A DNA stretch of 64,000 nt. Origin: Symbiotaphrina buchneri (taxonomy: Eukaryota; Ascomycota; Symbiotaphrinales; Symbiotaphrinaceae). This document shows, one piece after another, positions 33,100 to 44,175 of this stretch; the first letter of the stretch is position 1, and each line of letters opens with the position of its first letter. A program made the translations under genes and the position numbers. The notes under the pieces are model-generated. The model was not told where the DNA came from and ran no database searches. It saw only the letters and a list, made by a program, of their open reading frames with translations. Location of the stretch: contig BCIG01000012.1 of NCBI GenBank assembly GCA_001599915.1, positions 62,001-126,000 on the forward strand, given 5' to 3'.

Positions 33100-35075
33100 A
33101 TGACTCGCTCACGACCACATATGCGTCTCTCATCCTCTCAAAGCCCTACATCCTCCTCCTCTACCTCGCCGGAACGAGCCGCGCAAGATGATACCGATTC
33201 TTTCATGGAGCAGGCGAATGATTCACAGTCTTCTCTCGGGGTTTCTACATTAAGGGATATGTCGATGTCGTCGCCACGGTCAGACAGACAGCAACGGCTA
33301 TCACCTATATGTCGGTTGCCGCCTGAACTGCTACTTGCCATATTCGCAAGAGTGGGGTCTACCGGGAATTTGAAGAACTGCATGCTGGTATGCAAGTCAT
33401 GGGCTATAAACAGTGTGGAGCTTCTGTGGCATCGCCCGATGTGCAACAACTGGAAGAATCTGTTGAGCGTCATACAAACAATTCGAAAGCCGGACGCGTT
33501 CTTCGCATATTACGATCTGGTTAAGAGATTAAATCTCTCGAACCTGGCAGACCAGATCAGTGATGGAACAGTGGGTCCTCTATCGGTGTGCAAGCGGGTA
33601 GAGAGATTGACCTTGACTGGTTGTACCAAACTCACGGATGGGGGAGTGAGAGCCCTAGTAGAGGGAAACCGAAATCTTTTGGCTCTCGATATCTCAGGCT
33701 TAGATTCTGTCACCGACTTTAGTCTCGGGGCCGTTGCAGAGAACTGCCACAGGCTTCAAGGACTGAACATTACGGCATGCTCTCTCGTCACAGATCTATC
33801 GGTCACCATGTTGTCCGAAAGTTGTCGGAATTTGAAGAGGGTAAGCATGCCGATCCTTGAGGAATATATGTAGGAGTTTTATACTGACTTTTATGTAGCT
33901 GAAACTTAATCATTGTCATCAAGTCACGGATATTTCAGTTCTCTCCTTAGCAAACAACTGTCCCAACCTACTGGAAATAGATCTACACGAATGCAGAGCC
34001 GTTACCTCCGCCTCAATAGGTCGTCTATTAAGCAGAGGCCAACATCTTCGAGAAGTGAGACTCGCCTGTTGCTCTCTTATTACGAACGAAGCTTTCCTTT
34101 CTATCGAACCCGGTCGAACGTTGGATAGTCTGCGGATTTTAGACTTGACGGCGTGTGATCAGCTCGACGATGTCGCCGTAGCTAAGATCATCTCCGTTGC
34201 ACCTAGGCTACGGAATTTAGTCCTTGCAAAATGCAGGCAAGTGACAGATAGGGGCGTCCGAGCTATCAGCAAGCTTGGAAAGAACCTCCACTACATCCAT
34301 CTGGGACATTGCCAGCAGATCACTGATGCTGCAGTCATCGATCTGATCAAGAGCTGCAATCGTATCAGATATATTGATCTGGCTTGCTGTATCAATCTGA
34401 CCGATGATTCAATCAAGCAGTTGGCTACCCTGCCCAAGCTAAGACGGATTGGGCTTGTCAAGTGCCATGCTGTAACAGATCTCAGTATCCTTGCACTTGC
34501 GAGAGCCAGACCGACACCGGGCGGCGGACCTTTAGGACCAAGCTGCTTAGAAAGGGTGCACTTGAGTTACTGTGTCCATCTGACACTGCAGGTAAGTTTA
34601 TATCACTTTTATTTTAGAATGGCCACTGACTGAAGATTAGGGCATTCATTCTTTGTTAAACCATTGCCCTAGGCTTACACACCTCAGCTTGACCGGTGTT
34701 CAAGCATTTCTTCGAGAGGATCTGACAGCTTTCTGCCGGGAAGCTCCAGCTGGTGCGTCGACATCCCGCCTTCTTTACACCTGCATATAGTTTACTGACA
34801 TTGACCCTGGTACAGAGTTCACCGACCATCAGCGTGACGTTTTCTGCGTCTTCTCTGGGCCTGGAGTGGCACGATTGAAGAATTACCTCAACCAGGAAGC
34901 GTTGCAATATGAAACAGACGGTACAATGTATGATGATGGTGAGGATGGCCATGAAGAAGAGGAGGAGGAAGAGCCTGATACGGAAGAACAAGTCACCGGC
35001 ATGATGGGTCCTTTGGCCTTGGGTAACGAAGGCGACGAGGATTGGAGCGAGGCCGGCGGTGAAGGATCAAACTAG
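33100..35075 (+). CDS. GRR1: Grr1-type F-box and leucine-rich-repeat protein (SCF substrate receptor)
   Basis: Four exons, 33100-33840, 33899-34591, 34641-34752 and 34816-35075, give 601 residues. After a Ser-rich N-terminus comes an F-box (residues about 68-112: ICRLPPELLLAIFARVGS...CMLVCKSWAINSVELLWHRP), then about a dozen AMN1/Grr1-type Cys-containing LRRs (LTLTGCTKLTDGGVRAL, LAKCRQVTDRGVRAI, LGHCQQITDAAVIDL). The segment EFTDHQRDVFCVFSGPGV and the acidic tail are typical of fungal Grr1. Grr1 recruits phosphoproteins such as G1 cyclins and nutrient-signalling factors to the SCF ubiquitin ligase through Skp1. Length and order match the orthologue group, so I am confident of function class. 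Confidence 0.92.
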
Positions 35076-36068
35076 ACTGGTGACTTGGATATATACAGGC
35101 ATCCTTGGGGACAGGAAAATCTGCATAAGTCATTGCTGTTACGAAAAGTTGCTCGCCTTTCTGCGAGGTCTCACGGGCTGGATGAGAATTAGCGTGCATT
35201 GCTTAACTGGCTACTGTATTGTCTCTGCTTTCTGTGGACTTTGAATGGCGCATGGATACCCGTTTCCGCCGATCGGAAACTTTACGAAACTTTGCATCTT
35301 CCATGTGTTTTATGTATCACGGCCTTCGTTCTTCTTCTTCTACGCGCGTGACTTTATAGCTCATTTTTCTTGCTCCACTAGTCTTCAACCCTCAGTCTTC
35401 ATCTGCCGCCTGATGAGTGTGACATGCAAAATTTCGTGCATCAGGGCGGTTGAGTGCATGAGGAGATTGGCAGGGTCTCCTGATGGTAGTGCACTCCACC
35501 TTTCAAACTCTCCCTCACACAGCGTTAGGCGCATAGAAGATAGGATAGAGGCAGCAGGAATTGCATACCCTTGTTTGAGGATGGTTCTATTGATTAGGCT
35601 TCTAGTGATAATCGGTTCAGATTCACACAAGGGATGCTAAAAAAAATCCGGAAGTCTGGATATATCGTAGAAAGTCTTGCACGTGGGTCTCCAAGCTGCT
35701 TTTGTCCCCGCCAAGACCTTGGATAGCTTCCCCACTCCAAGCTACATCTTCAAGTAAAACCAGCTCCGATAAGCTTGCATTTCAGGCCTGGTTGACAGCC
35801 TTCATCCAAAAAATGTGTCGACTATTGCTGCAGTGACATATTGTTTGAGCTTTAGCCAGGACGGGACACGGTACCTGCCATTACCATTGGTCCTGCAAGA
35901 CGGGCCTGCAGTGCCTCCCAACCACCACCGGCCAGGAAGCGGCCAACGAGCGAACGGCATATGTGCGGGCTTTCTCCGACTCCAACTTGCATACATCAAG
36001 CAAGGAAATAAAGAGATCGTCCAAGTCTGCCTGTCTCCGGCTTTCAACATTACGCAGACGCCGTCAGT
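35076..36068. other. intergenic
   Basis: About 1 kb holding the GRR1-like 3' region and the protease promoter. Short chance frames only. Confidence 0.4.
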
Positions 36069-39000
36069 ATGCCGAAGCACCGCAAACGCTCAGCAAACCC
36101 TCTTTCCTTTACGCCCATCCCCGTCACGATCCTCGTGTGCTCCATATACGCTGTCATCTTTACAGCGCTCCTGGTCGTCCATCATGTTGTTCCCAGCGCT
36201 CCAAAGAACCCTGTGCCGGAGAAGGGCATCAACCTCACCGAGGCATGGCACGATGTGCAATTACTGAGCAGTGGTTATCGGCCGTATAACACCCATCGGA
36301 ATGATGATGTGCGGAACTGGTTGCTGAAGAGGATAGAGGAGATTTTAGAGGCGAATAATGTCGATTATGCTACAGATGGGGGCGTTGCAGCCATAGCGGG
36401 CTCCGATGATGCGGGAGTAAAGCGGAAGGTGAAGCAAGATGCAGAGGTTGTCGTGTTCAATGATATGGTCTCGAATGTCACCACCTCCGCAAAGGTCTTT
36501 GCATCATCTCCAAGCAAAAAGGAACCGGGCATCAGCGTCTACTTTGAAGGCACGAACATCATGGTTTACATTCGCGGGGAGAACGATGAGCCGGGCGATT
36601 GGTGGAACTCTCCTGAAGCCACGGAGAAGGCTTCTAGGATTGGAGGAGTCATGGTGAACGCACACTATGACAGTGTTTCCACCGGACATGGCACGACGGA
36701 TGATGGTATGGGAGTCATTTCGGTTCTGCAATTGATCAAGTACTTCAGCACACCGGGCAACAAGCCGAAGAAAGGCCTCGTTGCCTTGCTGAACAATGGA
36801 GAGGAAGACTTCTTGAACGGAGCAAGGGCTTTTACTCAGCATCCGATTTCGAGATTCGCTCATTCTTTTCTTAACCTTGAGGGTGCTGGAGCCGGTGGCC
36901 GCGCGACCTTGTTCCGAAGTACGGATGCGGAAGTGACCAAATTCTACAAGAACGTTCCTCATCCTTTTGGGACTGTGGCTAGCGCCGATGGGTTCAAAAG
37001 AGGGGCTGTGCGCAGTGAGACTGATTACAAGGTCTTCTATGAGGATCTTGGTTTGAGGGGGCTGGATGTCGCGTTCATGGCACCTAGAGCTCGGTATCAT
37101 ACTGGTCAGGATAACACACAACATGGTATGGGTTACTTTCCTGTCGTCGCGTCTGAGATACTGACAAACGAACAGCGAGTATTGATTCCTTGTGGCACAT
37201 GCTGTCAGCTGCCTTGGCAAGCGTCAAAGGGTTGACGTCCGAAGATAAGAACACGTTCGTTGGGGAGCCAGCCGGTGAAGGAAAAGTCAATACAGGAACA
37301 GGGTCTAATGGTGTCTATTTCGACTGTAAGTTCCATGATCAAAGGTTGTTTGACCAGAGCCTAACAAGCTCTTAGTGTTCGGGCGAGCGTTTGGTCTCTT
37401 CCAGCTGCACTCGATGTTCGCCATTTCAGTGACACTCCTGGTCGTGACCCCTATGGTATTGCTCATCCTCAGCATCGTGTTGGTCAAGCAAGATAAGATG
37501 TACCTTTTCTCCGGAAGAGTACACATGGAGGGGCCTGATAATGATGAAGGCTTCCCTTGTAAGGGCAAGAGAGGCTTTACCCGCTATATCGTTGCGGCAA
37601 TTGTTGCAGCAGCGGTTACAGTGGCACTTGCATTCCTCCAGACCAAGGTCAACCCTTATATCATTTACAGCAGCCCTTACTCAGTATGGAGTATGATGCT
37701 ATGTGCCTGGTTTGCCGTGGCTTGGTTTCTTCTGAGAGGAGCGGACGTGATCCGGCCAACTGCTTTGCAGCGGGCGCATGCTCATTTGTGGATGTTCATT
37801 CTGGGCTGGATTGTACTGGTCGCTATCACGGTATCAATCAACAAACTCAGCATGGGCTCTGGATACGTCATTGTCATCTATTTCGCATGCACCTTCCTGG
37901 CCGTCCTCATCTCTTTTATCGAGATGTTCTTCCTTCCGAAGAAAGGCGATCTGGCGAACCTCGCGAGCCAAGAATCTAATGGAGATATTGATCAAGACTC
38001 TGTCAACGAGGATGTTCGCATTGCTGCACCCCCAGGGGATGAAAATCCGACTGCAGATGGAGACGAGGACGAGGCTACGGAGTCAACCTCTCTTCTACGT
38101 GACCGGCCAACTTTTGCCAACTATCGCTCTTCTAGAGTTCAGCAGGCCGAAACCGCGGATGAAATAGCTGACCATGATCCTACGCTGAGGAGTCACACTG
38201 TCTATGGTGATGAACAGCCCTGGTCAGCAACTCTACCAACATGGACATGGGTGATCCAATTCTTGCTACTTGCACCACTCCCTGTCATCCTGATCGGTCA
38301 CCTTGGGCTCTTTCTGACCTCGGCAATGTATCAAACCGGAGCTGACGGTAACAATATACTTCCACTCTATGCGGGCATTGCCATTATGAGTGTACTTCTC
38401 CTTCACCCCATCAGTCCCTTCATTCACCGCATCTCTTATGCTATCCCTATCCTTCTATTTCACATCTTCCTCGCAACCCTCATCTACAACCTTCTCGCGT
38501 TTCCCTTCTCCGCACAAAACCGGCTCAAGATTTACTTTGGCCAATCCGTCGACCTTGACGCCGGCACCAGCACTGTGTCCCTTCACGGCATCAATGGCTA
38601 TGTTCAAAAAGCCGTGTACAACCTTCCCTCCACGCTTGGGCAGAAGGTCACCTGCTCCGCCTCCGAGAACCGCCAGGGCCTCACAGAATGCTCCTGGCCG
38701 GGCCTGCCTCCCTCTCGCATCTCCTCGCTCCCGCCGAATGCACCACCAGGCACACCGCCGCAATACGGCTACGCAGACTGGGTCTCGTACAACGTCTCCC
38801 GGACAGGTCCTACGTCCGCACACATCCACCTCAACGGCCGCAACACGCGCGCGTGCAAGATCCTCTTCGACAAACCCATCACCTCGCTCGCCATCGACGG
38901 CGCCGGCCCTCAGGATCCGCGGTACGATCCCGTGCCGAAAGACGACGGCGCGAAGGAAGTCCGGCTGTGGAGTCGGGAATGGGAGCGTGGCTGGGACGTG

Positions 39001-39219
39001 GATGTCGCCTGGGCGGAAGATGAAGGTAAAGCCGAAGGCGACGCCCAAGCCGAGCGCGCGGACGGCATGGATGGCAAGATCGTCTGTCTCTGGAGCGATT
39101 GGAATCGGCTTGGTCTGATCCCGGCACTTGACGAGGTCCTGGAGTATGCGCCTGCTTGGAGCGTTCCGAGCAAGCTGCAGGATGGCCTTGTGGAGGCCTG
39201 GGTGCGGTTCATGGTGTGA
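36069..39219 (+). CDS. PFF1: vacuolar membrane M28 metallopeptidase (PFF1 type)
   Basis: Three exons, 36069-37125, 37176-37325 and 37376-39219, encode 1,016 residues. The N-terminus has one membrane anchor ([19 protein letters not shown]). The lumenal peptidase domain carries the M28 zinc ligands: [15 protein letters not shown], the catalytic [15 protein letters not shown] and YHTGQDN split at an intron. The C-terminal half has about eight membrane helices in two blocks separated by an acidic loop, then a lumenal beta-rich domain. This architecture is that of the vacuolar membrane protease family (yeast Pff1, animal FXNA/ERMP1). Two introns fall at HTGQDNTQH and at GVYFD. It is an integral enzyme of the vacuole membrane; natural substrates are not known from sequence. 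Confidence 0.92.
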
Positions 39220-39643
39220 TTATCGCCGTGATCCTCTTTTCGCGACATTGTTCAAACTGGGTGCATGGCGTTGTTTGAGTTCATTCTTACGCTGCTTTGC
39301 TTGTTTGTTCTATGCATCTGGGTCACATAACTCCGTGGATGATGCTGTCTATGCGGTGAGATGTGCAAGTGCAAGATAATGAGTAATGGTGGCATTCATC
39401 GCATATAGATAATGCAGCTCGTGTCTATATTCTAACAAACCATGAGTCTCTCCACAGGCCGTATCCTACACCGCGGACGCGATGGAGCCAAAAGCGATGC
39501 ATTTAACCAATGATGAAGAGATGGCGTGCTGTCCTCGGCCCAAAGCTGTTCCAAGAATGTTCATGCACCACATCGGAGGCATGCCCAGGGGAGGAGAAAC
39601 AGTCTCATTATCTCCGGACAAACGTTCTCAGCATACAGGGGCC
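39220..39643. other. convergent 3' flanks
   Basis: About 420 bp between the protease gene and the BAG gene, which end toward each other. Nothing else is seen. Confidence 0.35.
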
Positions 39644-40999
39644 CTAGTCCTTCTTCCCCTGGTGCGCCTCGTCCAACCGAGTCAGCGTCTCTTGCACCTC
39701 CCTAACCAACTCTTTCCGCTTGGCGCGGGCCTCGCTATCGCCTTCCACCTCGACTGCATCCAACTTCAGCAGGACCTGCTGCATGATCGTCTCGCCCAGC
39801 CGTCGGTGCTCGGTCTCCCGCTTCGCAGGCTCGCTAGGCGGATTGGCGACGTATTTCTCGCACAGTGGAAGAAGCGTGGTGCGGAAATGTCTGCTGAGAT
39901 CGTCGAGCTTATCGAGGGCTGTTTTGGGTGCCTGCGGCGCAGATGTAGGCGGCGGTTGCGGGGGAGGGGCGTAGTTGGAATTAGGCTGCGGTGTCGAGGA
40001 TGCGGTGGATGGTTTGGAAGAATTCTTCTTCTTCCCACTGCGGCGATTCCGTCGTTTCTTGTTCTTTTTGCTTGCTCCGTTCGGCGTCTCGCCGTCTACA
40101 GGGCTGCCGCCATCATTTTCATCTTCAGAACCCGACTCCTCTGCGTCCTCATTCTCTCCCCTGCTCAGTGATGTGTCTGGCGCATCGCTCACGATGCACA
40201 TCAACTCGCTATCCACTTTCAGTCCTTCGTCTCTGCAAGGCAGCGCATCATCTTTTAATGCGCGGCCCTTGTAGATCAGCTTCACGCATCGCGGATCCCT
40301 GACACCCAACTCATCCGCGGCCTTTCGTCTTAGATCGCCCACTTTCAGCGCGCCATCATCAATGCTATATGTCGGGAAATGCAGTGGGTACACAACCCCT
40401 CTATGTCTGCAGATGAGTATATCTGGGCCAAGTGTAGGCGATATGCCGCCCTGGCCACGCCCCGGCCGTGGCATCCGGTGGGGCTGTGGGTCGTAGACGC
40501 GCGGCGGGGAAGTGATTTCGGAGTCAGTGATGTAGCTATAGTCGTCGTCGGTGACTTGAGGGGCGGGGTATCCGCTGCCGCGGGATGAGAACGGTGACCA
40601 ACTGGGACGACCCCAGAATTGTCTGTGCCAGGAGCTCATAGGAAGGGTAGCGTAGAGGATTGCGGAGAGGATCAAGACCGAGGTGGTGATGACGGTGGAT
40701 ACGAAATACGGTGAGGAAGAAGAAAGATTAAGGAGCTTCTCTTGGACCGCCGGCGGGAGGAGGAGAAACGCTTGTGTGAGCAATGATTCGAACTGGTCAG
40801 GTCCAAAGGCAGCCGGTAGCTGGGACTTGAAGGGCCGCAGGAAGGCGGCAATGGATGCCGTGAGGTTGGCGGAGGCGGTGGACGCCACGGTGGAGACAAT
40901 AGATGCGTGACCGGCTGCAGAAGGAGGTGTTGGATGGAGGGTTGTGGTGGATGTCACACAGCAGAGGACGTGGACCGAGTCGGTAGTGGCAGATGTCAT
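39644..40999 (-). CDS. membrane-anchored ubiquitin-like / BAG-domain Hsp70 cochaperone
   Basis: A single-exon gene for 451 residues. A membrane helix (YFVSTVITTSVLILSAILYATL, residues about 97-119) is followed by a ubiquitin-like domain (VGDLRRKAADELGV...KLIYKGRALKDD), a Lys-rich linker (KKNKKRRNRRSGKKK), a proline-rich spacer, and a C-terminal BAG domain (KLDDLSRHFRTTLLPLCEKY...REVQETLTRLDEAH). BAG domains release ADP from Hsp70; a Ubl links the complex to the proteasome. Fission yeast has paired BAG proteins, one of them membrane-bound with the same order, and this looks like that form, probably at the ER or nuclear envelope (inference). No intron is needed. Confidence 0.88.
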   Translation of the reverse strand: MTSATTDSVHVLCCVTSTTTLHPTPPSAAGHASIVSTVASTASANLTASIAAFLRPFKSQLPAAFGPDQFESLLTQAFLLLPPAVQEKLLNLSSSSPYFVSTVITTSVLILSAILYATLPMSSWHRQFWGRPSWSPFSSRGSGYPAPQVTDDDYSYITDSEITSPPRVYDPQPHRMPRPGRGQGGISPTLGPDILICRHRGVVYPLHFPTYSIDDGALKVGDLRRKAADELGVRDPRCVKLIYKGRALKDDALPCRDEGLKVDSELMCIVSDAPDTSLSRGENEDAEESGSEDENDGGSPVDGETPNGASKKNKKRRNRRSGKKKNSSKPSTASSTPQPNSNYAPPPQPPPTSAPQAPKTALDKLDDLSRHFRTTLLPLCEKYVANPPSEPAKRETEHRRLGETIMQQVLLKLDAVEVEGDSEARAKRKELVREVQETLTRLDEAHQGKKD

Positions 41000-41406
41000 G
41001 AGCGGCGAGGACCATCAAGCTTTTGGTCCTGGAAGCGAGACGGCGGATTAGCGTCGTGGTCTCGAACACCGAACGACGGCTCTGTCTCCAAATCCGCAGG
41101 CCGGAATCTCACAATCACCAAGTCGAGCCTGGAAGGATTCCCTGGAAGGGCAGAATTGGTCTGAGGTTATCCAATGAAATTGTATTTGGGTATATGGGTC
41201 TATCTCGCTATTAAAATATATGTGCAGCTGCTTGTTGCTCCCTCTCGCCATACCAAGGAGCTACCAGTAAGGAACAGAATATGTGGACGCCTTCAATGAG
41301 TTGAGATCCAGCATTCATATGTACGCATTTCCAGGCCCGTTCAAACTGTATGACCTGGCCAACACAATTCCAGTGACTTGTCATCAGGTTTTTGCTAGTA
41401 AGTCCA
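41000..41406. other. intergenic
   Basis: About 400 bp between two tandem minus-strand genes, holding the BAG promoter. No gene is seen. Confidence 0.35.
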
Positions 41407-43355
41407 TCAAACAAGTACATAGAGGGAGCACATCTATGCCTCTGATCAGCAAGGAAACGAAACGGGTCAGACAACGGTCCACTCACCATTGACAGGCCTA
41501 GGATCATGGATATCCAGAAGCAAACGTTCTGAATGGTCGGTCAGCTTCTGTTGCAAGCCAAAACGGCTCCCGCTAAACTTACGTTGAATACTTTCTTCCC
41601 TCTTACCCAGGGTGTCCTCTGAAGCATGACAATGGGCAACTGTAACATCATAGCAATAAATCCATATCCACGTAGCTTCTGTGTCATGCAAGCCATAACC
41701 AGCTCGTGAGCTACCGCTGACGTGAGGAAGGTGATTAAGGTCGCCATAGACTTGGATGTATGAGTTCGAGATGCAAAATACACATGTCGACGGAACCAAT
41801 GGTGGACGGGGATATTCCACTCTCTGCCGAATCATCAGTGAACAAGTCCATATGACGAGGCAAGTCATGATATCGTACCGTGAGAACTCGAGCCAATCAG
41901 TGCTGTTCCACCAGTCGGCGTAGAAGCGGCGATCGGCAAACCCTTGACGGTTATGTTAGCTATGCATAATCCTCACATATGGGGCTAGATAACATACGAG
42001 TAATTTCTGCAAAAAACCCAAGGACATATTCAAAGATGACGAGAAACACGAGCAAGAAATTGAGCATGAAGGGGAACAATAGCAAGCTAATGCTTTCAGC
42101 GAGGACAAGTGCGATGTCGGCCAGCGATTTCGTCCTGTCTATTCGGTACGAGGCTTCATTTAGCACAGGGAGAACAAATTCCTCACTGATGAGTGTAAGC
42201 AGAAAGATGCAGCCAAAGACTGCTAGGCCTTTCGCAATGATTTCGCTCCACCGGATTTTCTCTGTCCTGGGATATTCGAGCTCATAGCATAGGGTCGGGC
42301 ATAGCAGATAGTCCATGTAGTTCCAGATCGTCAAGTTCTGAGGATAGCTGACGTGCCCGAGAGGAGAAATAAGTTCAAGGGCAAGGTCTTCCCTCAGCGC
42401 CGCTACAGATTGATCCTCCTCTAGCTTTTTCTCATCCTCCTCCTTCTCTTGGACATCGGTATTAGGACTAGGGTATCGAACTGCAGCCTCGGTCGATGCT
42501 GTGGACGGATGATCGAGATCTCGAAGCCGCTTCTCCGTCTCGCTGAGATGACCGTTATAGAAGGCATATGAGTGCATCTTCATAGCAATGGCGAGGGTAT
42601 GCAGGGTGAAATAAACATTTGCAGTCCAGGTCCAGTCCAACACAAATGGCCAGCTGTTGCGCATGTTAGCCAAGGAAACCTCACGTTCAGAACCCGAGAC
42701 ATACCTGACCCAGAAGGCAAGCCACGCCAGTTGGAAAATACTCTGGATAGCCATCCCTCCTTTATGCCAACGTAACCATCCATTGCTCCGACGGAATAAG
42801 ATTTGCAAAGGAAGGCTGACAGCAGTGCTTGCCACCATTGCAGCATCACTGAGACCAAGCTGCCATGTCCGTACGGTAAACAAACTCCATATCCGCCCTC
42901 TGAACGGGTGCCCTGTATCCTTAATATTCCGTGCCATGGTCGTGATCACCATGATCGCCAATCCAATCCAGAACAAAGAGAAGAACCCTCTGAAATCTCT
43001 GTAGTCGCTATTGGGATCGAAATGTGATACCCTGGGAGCATATTCTATCGATGGGAATATTCTTCGTTTCTGCTCGGCGCGAACTTGCTTCTTCGCGGAT
43101 GAGATTGACTGGACAGACGGAGGTGCATCGGCAGGTACTGGAGTGCTCCGGCCACTGGAAATTGTCAGATACGTCAGGGAGGTGGATCTCAGTTGGTCTT
43201 TACCTGGAGACACTTGTAGATGTTCCATTGCTGTTTGTGATTCCTTCGTCACTAATCTTGGTATGAAGTAGTTGGCGATCAACAGGTTTGACAGCACGGG
43301 GTCGCAGAATATGGTCAGAGTGACCATTTGCCTTGGATGATCCAGTGGCGGACAT
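41407..43355 (-). CDS. sterol O-acyltransferase (ARE/ACAT type, MBOAT)
   Basis: Seven exons, 43204-43355, 42705-43154, 41998-42653, 41879-41942, 41583-41823, 41487-41528 and 41407-41433, encode 543 residues. The start MSATGSSKANGHSDH leads to ILRPRAVKPVD, as in fungal homologues. Motifs include SLFWIGLAIMV, the FYADWWN signature (FADRRFYADWWNSTDW), WNIPVHHWFRRHVY and the catalytic histidine in TSAVAHELVMACM, with multiple membrane helices. The enzyme esterifies ergosterol with fatty acyl-CoA in the ER for storage in lipid droplets. The last coding exon is only 27 nt (MCSLYVLV-stop) and the intron at 42654-42704 is 51 nt, in frame and stop-free, so an isoform with it retained would still be translatable. 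Confidence 0.92.
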
Positions 43356-44175
43356 TTCAGTAATGTCGCAGGCTTCACTGGGGTATTGAACTATGCAAGT
43401 TGAGCGGATCGCTTTGCCTTGGATAAAGCAGAGGCAAAGTCGCACGACAAGGGTGATAAGTTCGCAAAGCAGCCAGCTTTCAATGCAATGGCAGTTGTCT
43501 GTCTTGACAAAGATTTGAGGAATTAGTCTTGAAGATTGCGTGTTGCTGCTTATCTCAAGAGTTGGCCTTCGGGTTGAGGACAAAACACAAGTTCCAAGCT
43601 GCGAAGCTTAGCTGTAGGCTGACGTCAAACAGGAATTCGGGGCCGCGGAACACCTTGCGACAGTCCAAGGCAGGCTTGGATTCTTGGGTTTATACGGGCA
43701 TATCTAACGGATTATTACTGTAGCTGAGATGATAAGGAATAAACGATTGCCCAATCTATGCTCACTACCAATTTGCCGTCCTTTCTTTTCATTTCCAAAC
43801 TGTGAAGCTGGCACAGAGGGGTCATAGCTCGGGTCCAGCCTTGCGTGAGTGTTTAAGGGTGACAGCGATAAAATCGTCGCGAGTATTTCTTGCGTTCCGT
43901 AACAATTAGCGCGTATGTCAGTACGGAGGTCAGCAAACCAGATGCCGCAGATCTGGCCAAAGCTGACGAGCAGCGCACATTTGGCATCATTGGGAGCTGC
44001 TTTTCTTGAATGTTCATTCCTCTGCTCTTTCGAATCTCCCGACATTGACAAGAAGATATCCACTTAGCAGAGTCCTCTGAGGCTCACAGCCCTCGATTGT
44101 CCGATATCGAAGGCCGTTGCGGGCAGGGGCTAGGCAACTACACCCCTACCCCTCGGGGTCCCTGAGCGCGACATC
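43356..44175. promoter_or_regulatory. divergent promoter region between sterol acyltransferase and AP-1 gamma
   Basis: About 820 bp between two divergent genes. The frame upstream of the sterol acyltransferase start stays open as far as 43583 but lacks conserved features. No specific binding site is assigned. Confidence 0.35.

Noticed and set aside
36504-37220. 238-codon ORF antisense to the PFF1-type protease
   Set aside because: Shadow of a conserved peptidase exon; no motif.
38390-39118. Long overlapping frames on both strands at the protease 3' end
   Set aside because: GC-rich coding exon produces open shadows; only the protease frame has membrane helices and continuity.
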